From Pseudomonas mandelii (lineage in GTDB: Bacteria > Pseudomonadota > Gammaproteobacteria > Pseudomonadales > Pseudomonadaceae), in NCBI RefSeq assembly GCF_006438925.1, contig NZ_RCZA01000002.1, positions 372,001-436,000 on the forward strand: a DNA stretch of 64,000 bases. Reading direction: 5' to 3'. Numbering within the stretch: position 1 is the first letter of the stretch; each line of letters starts with the position of its first letter. The position numbers were made by a program, and so were the translations under genes. The notes beneath the pieces were generated by a model. It ran no database searches and had not been told where the DNA came from. It was given only the letters and a program-made list of their open reading frames with translations. Of the stretch, positions 56,699-64,000 are shown piece by piece.

Positions 56699-57691
56699 TC
56701 AGCGAATGTCCTGGGCCTTCCACCAGCCGCAGAATTCATCGAGGGCGGTCCAGAGACTGACTTTGGGATCGTAGTCCAGATAATGCCGGGCGCGGCTGAT
56801 GTCCAGGGTGAAATTTTTGTTCATCACCTGCATGCCCAAACGCGACAGGGTCGGCTCAGGACGACCCGGCCACACCTTGCACACTCCCTCGTTGAGCGCC
56901 GCCACGGTGTAGGCCAAACCGTAGGAACGGTAGCGGGTAACCTGTGGGACATCCATCTTGCGCATCACGTAGTTGACCACGTCCCACAACGGCACCGGCG
57001 TGCCGTTGCTGATGTTGTAGGCCTTGCCCAACGCCGAACCACTGGCCAGCAAACTGCTGAGCAACGCTTCATTGAGGTTTTGCACGCTGGTGAAATCAAC
57101 CTTGTTCAGGCCATTGCCGATGATCGCGAGCCGTCCTTTACGCTGCATTTTCAGCAGCCGCGGAAAGATGCTCATGTCGCCAGCCCCCGTCACGAAACGC
57201 GGGCGCAGGGCCAGGGTTTCGAGGCCGAACTCCTGAGCGCCGAAAACTTTTTGCTCGGCCAGGTATTTGGTCGCGGCGTAGGGATGCTTGAAGCGCTTGG
57301 GCACCTGTTCTTCGGTCAGCCCCAGGTGATCGCGGCCATCGAAGTAGATGGACGGCGACGACAAGTGCACCAGTCGGCGAACCCGCTGTTTCAGACAGGC
57401 CTCGACCACGTTTTCCGTGACCTGCACGTTGCCTTGATGGAAGTCCTGATAACGCCCCCACAAACCGACCGCACCGGCGCAATGCACCACGGCTTCGACG
57501 TCTGAGCACAGATCGCGTGCCAGTTCCGGGTCGCTCAAGTCACCCGGGATGAACTCGGCGCCACGGCGCACCAGATGCTCCACACTTTCGGCCCGGCGAC
57601 CGTTGACCCGCACGTCCAGGCCCTGCTCCAGGGCAAAACGCGCAAAGCGCCCGCCGATGAAGCCGCTTGCGCCGGTAACCAGAATCTTCAT
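56699..57691 (-). CDS. NAD-dependent epimerase/3-beta-HSD family protein
   Basis: 330 residues, extended SDR. Rossmann ILVTGASGFIGGRFARFALE, AVVHCAGAVGLWG, active-site Ser in HLSSPSIYF and YxxxK in HPYAATKYLAEQ. GGAG precedes ATG 57691. Members act on sugars, sterols or hopanoid-type substrates; specific role unknown. Its start is 68 bases from the argP stop, same strand. Confidence 0.88.
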   Translation of the reverse strand: MKILVTGASGFIGGRFARFALEQGLDVRVNGRRAESVEHLVRRGAEFIPGDLSDPELARDLCSDVEAVVHCAGAVGLWGRYQDFHQGNVQVTENVVEACLKQRVRRLVHLSSPSIYFDGRDHLGLTEEQVPKRFKHPYAATKYLAEQKVFGAQEFGLETLALRPRFVTGAGDMSIFPRLLKMQRKGRLAIIGNGLNKVDFTSVQNLNEALLSSLLASGSALGKAYNISNGTPVPLWDVVNYVMRKMDVPQVTRYRSYGLAYTVAALNEGVCKVWPGRPEPTLSRLGMQVMNKNFTLDISRARHYLDYDPKVSLWTALDEFCGWWKAQDIR

Positions 57692-57759
57692 GAATTGCTC
57701 CGAATATTTCGTTTTGCGTTTTGCATATTGCGTAAGGCGTGAGGTCTTGACGCTGGCCG

Positions 57760-58653
57760 TCAGTCCAACGGCACCAGCCATTGCTTCGACGAACGCACCA
57801 ACTGATCGGTGAGTAACCCCAGCAACTGACCGCCATTGCGCCAATGATGCCAGTACAGCGGCACATCGATCGGCTTATCGGGCAAAAGCTCTACCAATAC
57901 ACCGCGTTCCAGTTGCTCGCGCACCTGCAGTTCAGGCACCAGGCCCCAACCGAGTCCCGCTTCCGTGAGACGGATGAAGCCTTCGGACGAGGGGCATAGA
58001 TGGTGTTCGAATCCGCCATCGACGCCGAGGGATGCGAGGTAGCGATGCTGTAGGAAATCGTCCGGGCCAAATACCAGCGCTGGCGTTTTCGACAATTGAT
58101 CGGCGCGCACCCCTTCAGGGAAATGCCGGGCAATAAATGCCGGGCTGGCCAACGCACGGTAGCGCATGGCCCCCAGCAAAACGCTGCGCGCGCCGGCCAC
58201 CGGTCGCTCGCTGGCGCAGATGCACGCGGCCACTTCGCCAGCGCGCATGCGTTTGAGGCCCACCGTCTGGTCTTCGACGACCAGATCCAGCAGCAGGTGT
58301 TGCTCGGCGCAGAAATCACTGACGGCTGCGGCCCACCACGTGGCCAGACTGTCGGCGTTCAAGGCGATGCGCAGGCGTTCCGGCAGACCTTCTTCGTCGA
58401 GTGCCGGCACCAAGGTTTGCAAGTCCCGTTCAAGTAAACGCACCTGCTGCACATGGTTGAGCAGCCGTCGGCCGATTTCGGTCGGGGCTGGCGGTGTCAC
58501 CCGCACCAGCACCGGTTGGCCGACCCGCGCCTCGAGCAATTTGATGCGCTGGGAGATCGCCGATTGCGACAAGCCGAGCACCTGCGCAGCTCGTTCGAAC
58601 CCGGCCTGCTCGACCACCGCGGCCAGGGCAGAAAGCAATTTATAGTCGAACAT
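57760..58653 (-). CDS. argP: LysR regulator ArgP
   Basis: 297 residues. HTH in GFERAAQVLGLSQSAISQRIK, followed by LEARVGQPVLVRVTPPAPTE, characteristic of ArgP (IciA). ArgP senses lysine/arginine and activates the exporter argO. argO is two genes away on the other strand, in the PA4363-PA4365 order. AGGA precedes ATG 58653. Confidence 0.92.
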   Translation of the reverse strand: MFDYKLLSALAAVVEQAGFERAAQVLGLSQSAISQRIKLLEARVGQPVLVRVTPPAPTEIGRRLLNHVQQVRLLERDLQTLVPALDEEGLPERLRIALNADSLATWWAAAVSDFCAEQHLLLDLVVEDQTVGLKRMRAGEVAACICASERPVAGARSVLLGAMRYRALASPAFIARHFPEGVRADQLSKTPALVFGPDDFLQHRYLASLGVDGGFEHHLCPSSEGFIRLTEAGLGWGLVPELQVREQLERGVLVELLPDKPIDVPLYWHHWRNGGQLLGLLTDQLVRSSKQWLVPLD

Positions 58654-58749
58654 CAGTTTTCCTAATGAGCGATCAGCATGATTGGTTTTTCTTATACAGC
58701 CTGACACCGGAGAATGGCCAGCAAGAACTCTTGAATAAGGATCATCGAC

Positions 58750-59151
58750 ATGGCTGGCGAAACTTCATTGGCAACCTTGCTGCGTAGCATGAGCCCGCAA
58801 CTCAACGTCGGCGAATACGTGTTCTGCACCCTGCGCGACGGCAAGTTGCCGGCAGGCCTTGAGATTGTCGGCAGCTTTCGCGAGCAGGAAGGTCTGACGG
58901 TGATTCTGGAACGTTCCCACGCTGAGAAGGCTGGTTTCAGTTTCGATTACGTCGCGGCCTGGATCACCTTGAACGTGCATTCGGCCCTCGAAGCCGTCGG
59001 CCTGACCGCCGCGTTCGCCACGGCATTGGGCCAGGCCGGCATCAGTTGCAACGTGATCGCTGGCTATTACCACGACCATTTATTCGTCGGCCAGGCCGAT
59101 GCCGAACGCGCCCTGCACGTGCTGCGGGATCTGGCGGCCAACGCGGAGTAA
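58750..59151 (+). CDS. ACT domain protein
   Basis: 133 residues. Tandem ACT-like fold: LNVGEYVFCTLRDGKLP, SFREQEGLTVILER, then GISCNVIAGYYHDHLFVG. ACT domains usually bind amino acids, fitting its place between argP and argO, 7 bases before the exporter. AAGG precedes the ATG. May act as an amino acid sensor; inference. Confidence 0.88.
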   Translation: MAGETSLATLLRSMSPQLNVGEYVFCTLRDGKLPAGLEIVGSFREQEGLTVILERSHAEKAGFSFDYVAAWITLNVHSALEAVGLTAAFATALGQAGISCNVIAGYYHDHLFVGQADAERALHVLRDLAANAE

Positions 59152-59158
59152 ACATCTT

Positions 59159-59761
59159 ATGTGGCAAAGCTATGTGAACGGCCTGTTGGTGGCCGCGGGG
59201 CTGATCATGGCGATCGGCACTCAGAATGCGTTTGTGTTGGCTCAGAGCCTTCGGCGCGAACATCACCTGCCCGTGGCGGCACTGTGCGTGATCTGCGATG
59301 CCTTGCTGGTGGCCGCCGGGGTATTCGGCCTGGCGACGGTGCTGGCGCAGAACCCGACGTTGCTGGCAGTCGCCCGTTGGGGTGGCTCGGCGTTTCTGAT
59401 TTGGTATGGCAGCCTGGCGTTGCGTCGGGCCTGCTCGAAACAGAGCCTGCAACAGGGCGAAAACCAAACGGTGCGCTCGCTGCGCGCGGTGATGCTCAGT
59501 GCTTTGGCGGTGACGTTGCTCAACCCGCATGTTTATCTGGATACCGTGTTGCTGATCGGCTCTCTCGGTGCCCAACAAACCGAGCCCGGTGCGTATGTGG
59601 TGGGTGCGGCCAGTGCTTCTTTGCTGTGGTTTTTCACTTTGGCGTTGGGCGCCGCATGGTTGGCACCATGGCTGGCCCGGCCGAGCACTTGGCGGATTCT
59701 CGATCTGTTGGTGGCGGTGATGATGTTTGCCGTGGCCTTTCAATTGATCGCCGCCGGCTGA
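59159..59761 (+). CDS. argO: LysE-type amino acid exporter
   Basis: 200 residues, six membrane helices. LysE/ArgO signature [20 protein letters not shown] at the N-terminus and [20 protein letters not shown] in the middle. Exports arginine or lysine analogues. Start 59159 follows the ACT gene by 7 bases; regulated by ArgP. PA4365 position. Confidence 0.93.
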   Translation: MWQSYVNGLLVAAGLIMAIGTQNAFVLAQSLRREHHLPVAALCVICDALLVAAGVFGLATVLAQNPTLLAVARWGGSAFLIWYGSLALRRACSKQSLQQGENQTVRSLRAVMLSALAVTLLNPHVYLDTVLLIGSLGAQQTEPGAYVVGAASASLLWFFTLALGAAWLAPWLARPSTWRILDLLVAVMMFAVAFQLIAAG

Positions 59762-59937
59762 TTATTCCAAAAGGCTCTGGAACCTCTATCCCACACAGTT
59801 GTTGCGTGGTTATGCCGCCCCCCCGGTGCTATGATCCGGTCCGATGCGCCGCAAAGAGTACAAACTCCCCGGCGCTTGTCTGGCCGCCCGTGATCGGCCT
59901 TGCGCTCACCGCAACTGACCTGATTAGGAGAATCATC

Positions 59938-60534
59938 ATGGCTTTCGAATTGCCGCCGCTGCCTTACGCACACGATGCCCTGCAGCCGCACATTTCCAAG
60001 GAAACTCTGGAATACCACCACGACAAGCACCACAACACCTATGTCGTGAACCTGAACAACCTGGTGCCAGGCACCGAGTTCGAAGGCAAGACTCTGGAAG
60101 AAATCGTCAAATCTTCCTCGGGCGGTATCTTCAACAACGCCGCTCAGGTCTGGAACCACACTTTCTACTGGAACTGCCTGGCGCCAAACGCCGGCGGTCA
60201 ACCAACCGGCGCACTGGCTGAGGCAATCAATGCAGCCTTCGGTTCGTTCGACAAGTTCAAGGAAGAGTTCAGCAAGACTTCCATCGGCACCTTCGGTTCC
60301 GGTTGGGGCTGGCTGGTGAAAAAGGCTGACGGTTCCCTGGCCCTGGCCAGCACCATCGGCGCCGGCAACCCGCTGACCAACGGCGACACCCCGCTGCTGA
60401 CCTGCGACGTCTGGGAACACGCTTACTACATCGACTACCGCAACCTTCGTCCAAAATACGTCGAAGCGTTCTGGAACCTGGTCAACTGGAAATTCGTGGC
60501 TGAGCAGTTCGAAGGCAAAACCTTCACCGCTTAA
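59938..60534 (+). CDS. sodB: Iron superoxide dismutase
   Basis: 198 residues, full length. Dismutates superoxide in the cytosol. Metal ligands: His27 ([13 protein letters not shown]), His in NHTFYWNCL, and Asp and His in [18 protein letters not shown] precedes ATG 59938; a longer frame from 59161 is an overlap with argO and is rejected. Next to bifA as in P. aeruginosa. Confidence 0.97.
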   Translation: MAFELPPLPYAHDALQPHISKETLEYHHDKHHNTYVVNLNNLVPGTEFEGKTLEEIVKSSSGGIFNNAAQVWNHTFYWNCLAPNAGGQPTGALAEAINAAFGSFDKFKEEFSKTSIGTFGSGWGWLVKKADGSLALASTIGAGNPLTNGDTPLLTCDVWEHAYYIDYRNLRPKYVEAFWNLVNWKFVAEQFEGKTFTA

Positions 60535-60549
60535 GATCGACGCCAGTCA

Positions 60550-60578
60550 AAAAAACCCGGCTTAGGTCGGGTTTTTTT
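60550..60578 (+). terminator. Terminator of sodB
   Basis: ACCCG-GCTTAGGT-CGGGT with seven A before and seven T after; works in both directions. Confidence 0.92.
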
Positions 60579-60612
60579 ATGGGCGCTGGAAATGTGTTGC
60601 CTGTCAGGCCGC

Positions 60613-60678
60613 CTTCGCGAGCAGGCTCGCTCCCACAAGGACACCACTGTACCTGTGGGAGCGAGCCTGCTCGCGAAG
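60613..60678. repeat. REP inverted pair, TTCGCGAGCAGGCTCGCTCCCACA family
   Basis: Between the convergent sodB and DUF3077-type genes. Confidence 0.9.
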
Positions 60679-60708
60679 AACGATGACGCGGTAGAACTGA
60701 CTGAACGC

Positions 60709-60975
60709 CTATTCCTGCGGGTCGACGATATCCAGCGCCCGATTAACGGCTAAGTCCGCCAGCATGACTATCTGCGCAATGGCCAACGCCGTACTGCGCT
60801 GGGAGCCGCTCAGGTAGGTGGCGAAATCGCTGGCCAGAACACTTGCCGAGGCCAATGACTCACAGGCGTGGGCCAGGAGGGTTTCGGTGTTCATGTCCGG
60901 GGAGATCAGGAACATGGGGCTGGGGTTGTAGGGTTTGGAGCTGTTGAAGGGGGGATCGGGGATTAATTTATCCAA
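60709..60975 (-). CDS. DUF3077-type small protein
   Basis: 88 residues from a TTG start at 60975. The start MDKLIPDPPFNSSKPYNPSP and the helical tail MNTETLLAHACESLASASVL, then IVMLADLAVNRALDIVDPQE, match the DUF3077/DUF6124 group. TTG 60975 is preferred over upstream ATG/GTG for two reasons: AGGC lies 7 bases before it, and the distance from the antisense target in the leader (38 bases) matches the paralogous module (36 bases). A GGGAATG...CATTCCC inverted repeat (60976-61006) could hide the start. Follows a C4-like RNA and its target. Function unknown. Confidence 0.7.
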   Translation of the reverse strand: MDKLIPDPPFNSSKPYNPSPMFLISPDMNTETLLAHACESLASASVLASDFATYLSGSQRSTALAIAQIVMLADLAVNRALDIVDPQE

Positions 60976-61013
60976 GGGAATGCCTATGACGTTGGGTGCC
61001 ATTCCCTCGCCGT

Positions 61014-61020
61014 TTCTCAC
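61014..61020 (-). promoter_or_regulatory. Leader target site of the C4-like RNA, copy 2
   Basis: GTGAGAA on the minus strand, the exact complement of TTCTCAC in the structured RNA, placed 38 bases before the TTG start of the DUF3077-type gene. Confidence 0.6.
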
Positions 61021-61030
61021 GCGACGAAGA

Positions 61031-61106
61031 GGTGGCAGCTATGTGCGAGGTGAGAAACCGGTCATAGACACCCGGCCAGACCGAAGTCTGCCCGCACACA
61101 GCCGCC
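61031..61106 (-). ncRNA. C4-antisense-RNA-like structured RNA, copy 2
   Basis: About 76 nt on the minus strand. The closing stem GGCGGCTGTGTGCG with CGCACATAGCTGCC forms 14 pairs (two G-T). Inside are hairpin CAGAC-TTCG-GTCTG and a CCGG...CCGG hairpin, then antisense segment TTCTCAC (plus-strand 61050-61056). Same junction and size as copy 1 at 14938, but most loop and stem bases differ with pairing kept. GTGAGAA targets lie upstream in a hairpin loop (61180-61186) and downstream at 61014-61020. Confidence 0.75.
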
Positions 61107-61175
61107 ATAACGCATATGCAGCAGATAAGCTGGCGGCAATTATGCGGATACTGGCGCTGGATGACTATGACTTGC

Positions 61176-61209
61176 CGGGTTCTCACACCCGATCGCTGAG
61201 TTTTCAGCG
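61176..61209 (-). promoter_or_regulatory. Upstream double hairpin with antisense target (C4-like module 2)
   Basis: On the minus strand CGCTGA-AAAC-TCAGCG is followed by CGGGT-GTGAGA-ACCCG. The second loop presents GTGAGAA, complement of TTCTCAC in the adjacent RNA. Flanking sequence TCAGCGATCGGGT is shared with the module at 14844, while the loop itself is different. Confidence 0.65.
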
Positions 61210-61322
61210 ACACCCAAAAGGTTATTGAACCCGCTTCCTACGGGCAACCTGAAAACCTCGTGGGAAAGGTCTGGTTTTTTTACCGCTATTTAAACGGACG
61301 CATCCGTTGCCCATGCAGCCGT

Positions 61323-61350
61323 CATCGCGAGCAGGCTCGCTCCCACAGGG
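61323..61350 (+). repeat. Single REP unit, CATCGCGAGCAGGCTCGCTCCCACA
   Basis: Unpaired REP unit at the left edge of the structured block. Confidence 0.8.
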
Positions 61351-61449
61351 GGGCGGCGTACGCCTTTCGCTCCTCACCACTCATCAGGCCGAGCGTTAGC
61401 TCGCCTGCAGCTCTTGACCTTGATCCACCCGCCCCTTCGGGAGGCTGAG

Positions 61450-61650
61450 TGGAGGTGTTCATCCGGGGAGTGGCGCGCAGCGCCGTTCGACGCAGTCGAA
61501 CACGCTGCATGTAGGTCGTCGCGAAGCAGACCGGAGGGCAGTGTCCCCGGATGGATACCGAAGCGAAGGAACGCCGAGCCCAGGCGAGGGGCCGGACGCT
61601 TGGGGCGAGCGTTTTTTTGCTTACTTTTTTTAGGCGTTTGTAAAAAAAGT
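61450..61650 (+). other. Structured repeat-like block, possible small RNA with terminator
   Basis: A long-range stem CATCCGGGGA (61460-61469) with TCCCCGGATG (61544-61553) encloses hairpins GGCGC-GCA-GCGCC (61472-61484) and GTTCGAC-GCA-GTCGAAC (61485-61501). Downstream, ACGCT-TGGGGCG-AGCGT is followed by a T run (to 61618), terminator-like on the plus strand. Then ACTTTTTTTA and TAAAAAAAGT (61623-61650) form another stem. From memory this block recurs in other Pseudomonas genomes. No protein is likely here. Within the roughly 1-kb stretch 60976-62002 the rest holds the C4-like module and, after 61740, the bifA leader, where I see no gene. Confidence 0.5.
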
Positions 61651-62002
61651 GAGTCGCCGTAAGGGCGAAACCCCAAGTGGCCGTTACCGCAGAAATGGAT
61701 ATGTACACCGGGTGTATCCGCAAAACCAGGGCGATTTCCCAAGATGAAACCAGCCTTCAGCCCCTTGCCCCACCGCCACAGCCGTCTAACATCAATCAAA
61801 CGGAAAATATGTCCAAATCCCCCTCAAGTTGAAGGACCCAACAACCGACACAGTACAACCAGTACAAATACTCCAGACAACAGCATTTCAGCCAAGCTAC
61901 AGGCAAAACCCCATGTGATCGATTGTCCCTTTGACTGCCATCACCGGATTGCCAATACTCACGGCAACTTGACGCTACCCGCACGGAACAAGGAATGACT
62001 CT

Positions 62003-64000
62003 TTGAAGCTGGAACTCAAGAACAGCTTGTCGGTGAAGTTGCTTCGGGTCGTGCTCCTGTCGGCATTGATCGTCGGCGTGGTCTTGAGCTGCGCACAGAT
62101 CGTTTTTGATGCCTATAAAACACGCCAGGCCGTGGCCAGCGATGCCCAACGCATCCTCGACATGTTCCGCGACCCCTCGACCCAGGCCGTCTACAGCCTG
62201 GACCGGGAAATGGGTATGCAGGTGATCGAAGGCCTGTTTCAGGACGACGCTGTGCGCAAGGCCTCCATTGGCCATCCCAGCGAAGCCATGCTCGCGCAAA
62301 AGTCTCGCGAGCTGCAGCATTCCGACAGTCGCTGGCTGACCGACCTGATCCTCGGCAAGGAACGCACCTTCACCACCCAGCTGGTGGGTCGCGGCCCTTA
62401 CAGCGAGTATTACGGCGACTTGAGCATCACCCTCGACACCGCCACCTACGGCCAGGGTTTCATCGTCAGTTCGGTGATCATCTTCATCTCCGGCGTGTTG
62501 CGTGCGATGGCCATGGGGCTGGTGCTGTACCTGGTCTATCACTGGCTGCTGACCAAGCCGCTGTCGCGGATCATCGAACACCTCACGGAAATCAATCCGG
62601 ATCGCCCCAGCGCACACAAGATCCCGCTGCTCAAGGGGCATGAAAAGAACGAACTGGGGATCTGGATCAACACCGCCAACCAGTTGCTCGAGTCCATCGA
62701 GCGCAACACCCATTTGCGCCACGAAGCGGAAAACAGCCTGCTACGCATGGCGCAGTACGACTTCCTCACCGGCCTGCCGAACCGCCAGCAATTACAGCAA
62801 CAACTGGACAAAATCCTGGTCGACGCTGGCAAGTTGCAACGTCGGGTCGCGGTATTGGTGGTCGGCCTCGACGACTTCAAGGGCATCAACGAACAATTCA
62901 GCTACCAGACCGGCGACCAACTGCTGCTGGCCCTGGCCGATCGCCTGCGAGCTCACAGCGGACGCCTTGGCGCCCTCGCCCGCCTCGGCGGCGACCAGTT
63001 CGCCCTGGTTCAGGCCGACATCGAACAACCCTACGAAGCGGCCGAACTGGCCCAAAGCATTCTCGATGACCTGGAAGCGGCATTTGCCCTCGATCATCAG
63101 GAGATTCGCCTGCGCGCCACCATCGGCATCACCCTGTTCCCCGAGGACGGTGACAGCACCGAGAAACTCCTGCAAAAAGCCGAGCAGACCATGACCCTGG
63201 CCAAGACTCGCTCGCGCAACCGTTATCAGTTCTATATCGCCAGCGTCGACACCGAGATGCGCCGCCGTCGCGAGCTGGAAAAAGACCTGCGCGACGCCCT
63301 GGCCCGCGATCAGCTCTACCTCGTCTACCAACCGCAGATCAGCTATCGCGATCACCGGGTAGTGGGTGTCGAGGCGCTGATTCGCTGGCAGCATCCCGAG
63401 CACGGGCTGGTTCCGCCGGACTTGTTCATCCCCCTGGCCGAGCAGAACGGCACCATCATCGCCATCGGCGAATGGGTGCTGGATCAGGCGTGCAAGCAAT
63501 TGCGCGACTGGCATGACCAGGGTTTCGTCGACCTGCGCATGGCGGTGAATCTGTCCACTGTGCAGCTGCACCACGCCGAGTTGCCACGGGTGGTCAACAA
63601 TTTGCTGCAGATGTATCGCCTGCCACCGCGCAGCCTGGAGCTGGAAGTCACCGAAACCGGTCTGATGGAAGACATCAGCACGGCCGCCCAGCACCTGCTG
63701 AGCCTGCGCCGCTCCGGCGCGCTGATCGCGATCGACGACTTCGGCACCGGTTACTCGTCACTGAGTTATCTGAAAAGCCTGCCGCTGGACAAGATCAAGA
63801 TCGACAAGAGCTTCGTTCAAGACCTGCTCGATGACGACGACGATGCGACCATCGTTCGGGCCATCATCCAGCTGGGCAAGAGCCTGGGCATGCAGGTGAT
63901 TGCCGAAGGCGTGGAAACCGCCGAGCAAGAGGCCTACATCATCTCCGAGGGCTGTCACGAAGGTCAGGGCTATCTCTACAGCAAGCCGCTGCCGGCGCGG
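62003..64000 (+). CDS. bifA: Cyclic di-GMP phosphodiesterase BifA, 3' end beyond window
   Basis: 666 codons visible, open at the right edge. N-terminal TM helix (VKLLRVVLLSALIVGVVLSC), periplasmic sensor of about 120 residues and a second TM (IIFISGVLRAMAMGLVLYLV). A degenerate GGDEF follows (RLGGDQF near residue 328, the altered motif known in BifA), then EAL with the catalytic motif in VGVEALIRWQ near 456 and DDFGTGYSSLSYL. It should break down cyclic di-GMP. TTG start at 62003 with AAGGA 9 bases upstream; no in-frame ATG fits. Adjacent to sodB as in P. aeruginosa PA4366-PA4367. Confidence 0.93.
   Translation, partial: MKLELKNSLSVKLLRVVLLSALIVGVVLSCAQIVFDAYKTRQAVASDAQRILDMFRDPSTQAVYSLDREMGMQVIEGLFQDDAVRKASIGHPSEAMLAQKSRELQHSDSRWLTDLILGKERTFTTQLVGRGPYSEYYGDLSITLDTATYGQGFIVSSVIIFISGVLRAMAMGLVLYLVYHWLLTKPLSRIIEHLTEINPDRPSAHKIPLLKGHEKNELGIWINTANQLLESIERNTHLRHEAENSLLRMAQYDFLTGLPNRQQLQQQLDKILVDAGKLQRRVAVLVVGLDDFKGINEQFSYQTGDQLLLALADRLRAHSGRLGALARLGGDQFALVQADIEQPYEAAELAQSILDDLEAAFALDHQEIRLRATIGITLFPEDGDSTEKLLQKAEQTMTLAKTRSRNRYQFYIASVDTEMRRRRELEKDLRDALARDQLYLVYQPQISYRDHRVVGVEALIRWQHPEHGLVPPDLFIPLAEQNGTIIAIGEWVLDQACKQLRDWHDQGFVDLRMAVNLSTVQLHHAELPRVVNNLLQMYRLPPRSLELEVTETGLMEDISTAAQHLLSLRRSGALIAIDDFGTGYSSLSYLKSLPLDKIKIDKSFVQDLLDDDDDATIVRAIIQLGKSLGMQVIAEGVETAEQEAYIISEGCHEGQGYLYSKPLPAR

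Noticed and set aside
59161..60534. Long version of sodB starting inside argO
   Set aside because: The real start at 59938 has GGAG and gives the exact family length.
61414..61662. 82-codon frame in the structured block
   Set aside because: Coincides with nested inverted repeats and a terminator-like hairpin; RNA or repeat structure explains it better.

Overview
The window reads as chromosomal DNA of a fluorescent Pseudomonas of the P. fluorescens type. The GC-rich coding style, the abundant Pseudomonas REP palindromes between genes, and gene order all fit. pykA, an enoyl-CoA hydratase, a ferredoxin reductase, a GGDEF protein and class I fumarase follow the P. aeruginosa PA4329-PA4333 order. 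argP, an ACT protein, argO, sodB and bifA follow PA4363-PA4367.

Two half-loci of a Tc (toxin complex) insecticidal toxin flank the pykA-fumarase block. On the left, on the minus strand, are a 1315-residue Ig-repeat protein (10.7-14.6 kb) and an operon of two A-subunit halves (1.2-10.4 kb). That operon runs into a lectin/Ig-like gene cut by the window edge (1-1247). On the right, on the plus strand, are a TcB gene (23.4-27.9 kb) and a TcC/Rhs gene (27.9-30.8 kb), whose C-terminal 320 residues match no toxin family I know. All three transcription units carry the same palindrome, CTGTCA-N4-TGACAG, 75-105 bases before the start codon. This points to one unidentified regulator for the whole toxin.

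From 30.8 to 35.5 kb lie a DctB/DctD-type two-component system and a KgtP-like transporter with a sigma-54 promoter and a palindromic upstream site. From 35.7 to 38.6 kb are small accessory genes (secreted peptide, flavin reductase, monooxygenase, AraC regulator). From 38.8 to 47.3 kb a polyamine-type ABC transporter, an aldehyde dehydrogenase and an AruI-like TPP decarboxylase are read away from a LysR gene, probably a guanidino/amino acid catabolic locus. From 47.5 to 57.7 kb are assorted oxidoreductases, regulators, pobR-pobA, an efflux pump, a secreted Cache protein, a coiled-coil protein and an epimerase. From 57.8 kb to the end lie argP, an ACT-domain gene, argO, sodB, a small DUF3077-type gene and bifA (cut by the right edge).

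A second unusual system occurs twice: a C4-antisense-RNA-like structured RNA directly upstream of a small DUF6124/DUF3077-type gene (14.84-15.44 kb plus, 60.71-61.21 kb minus). In each copy a 7-base antisense segment matches exactly two targets in the same copy, one in an upstream hairpin loop and one in the leader of the gene. The seven bases differ completely between copies, yet pairing is kept. A further structured, terminator-ended block lies at 61.45-61.65 kb.
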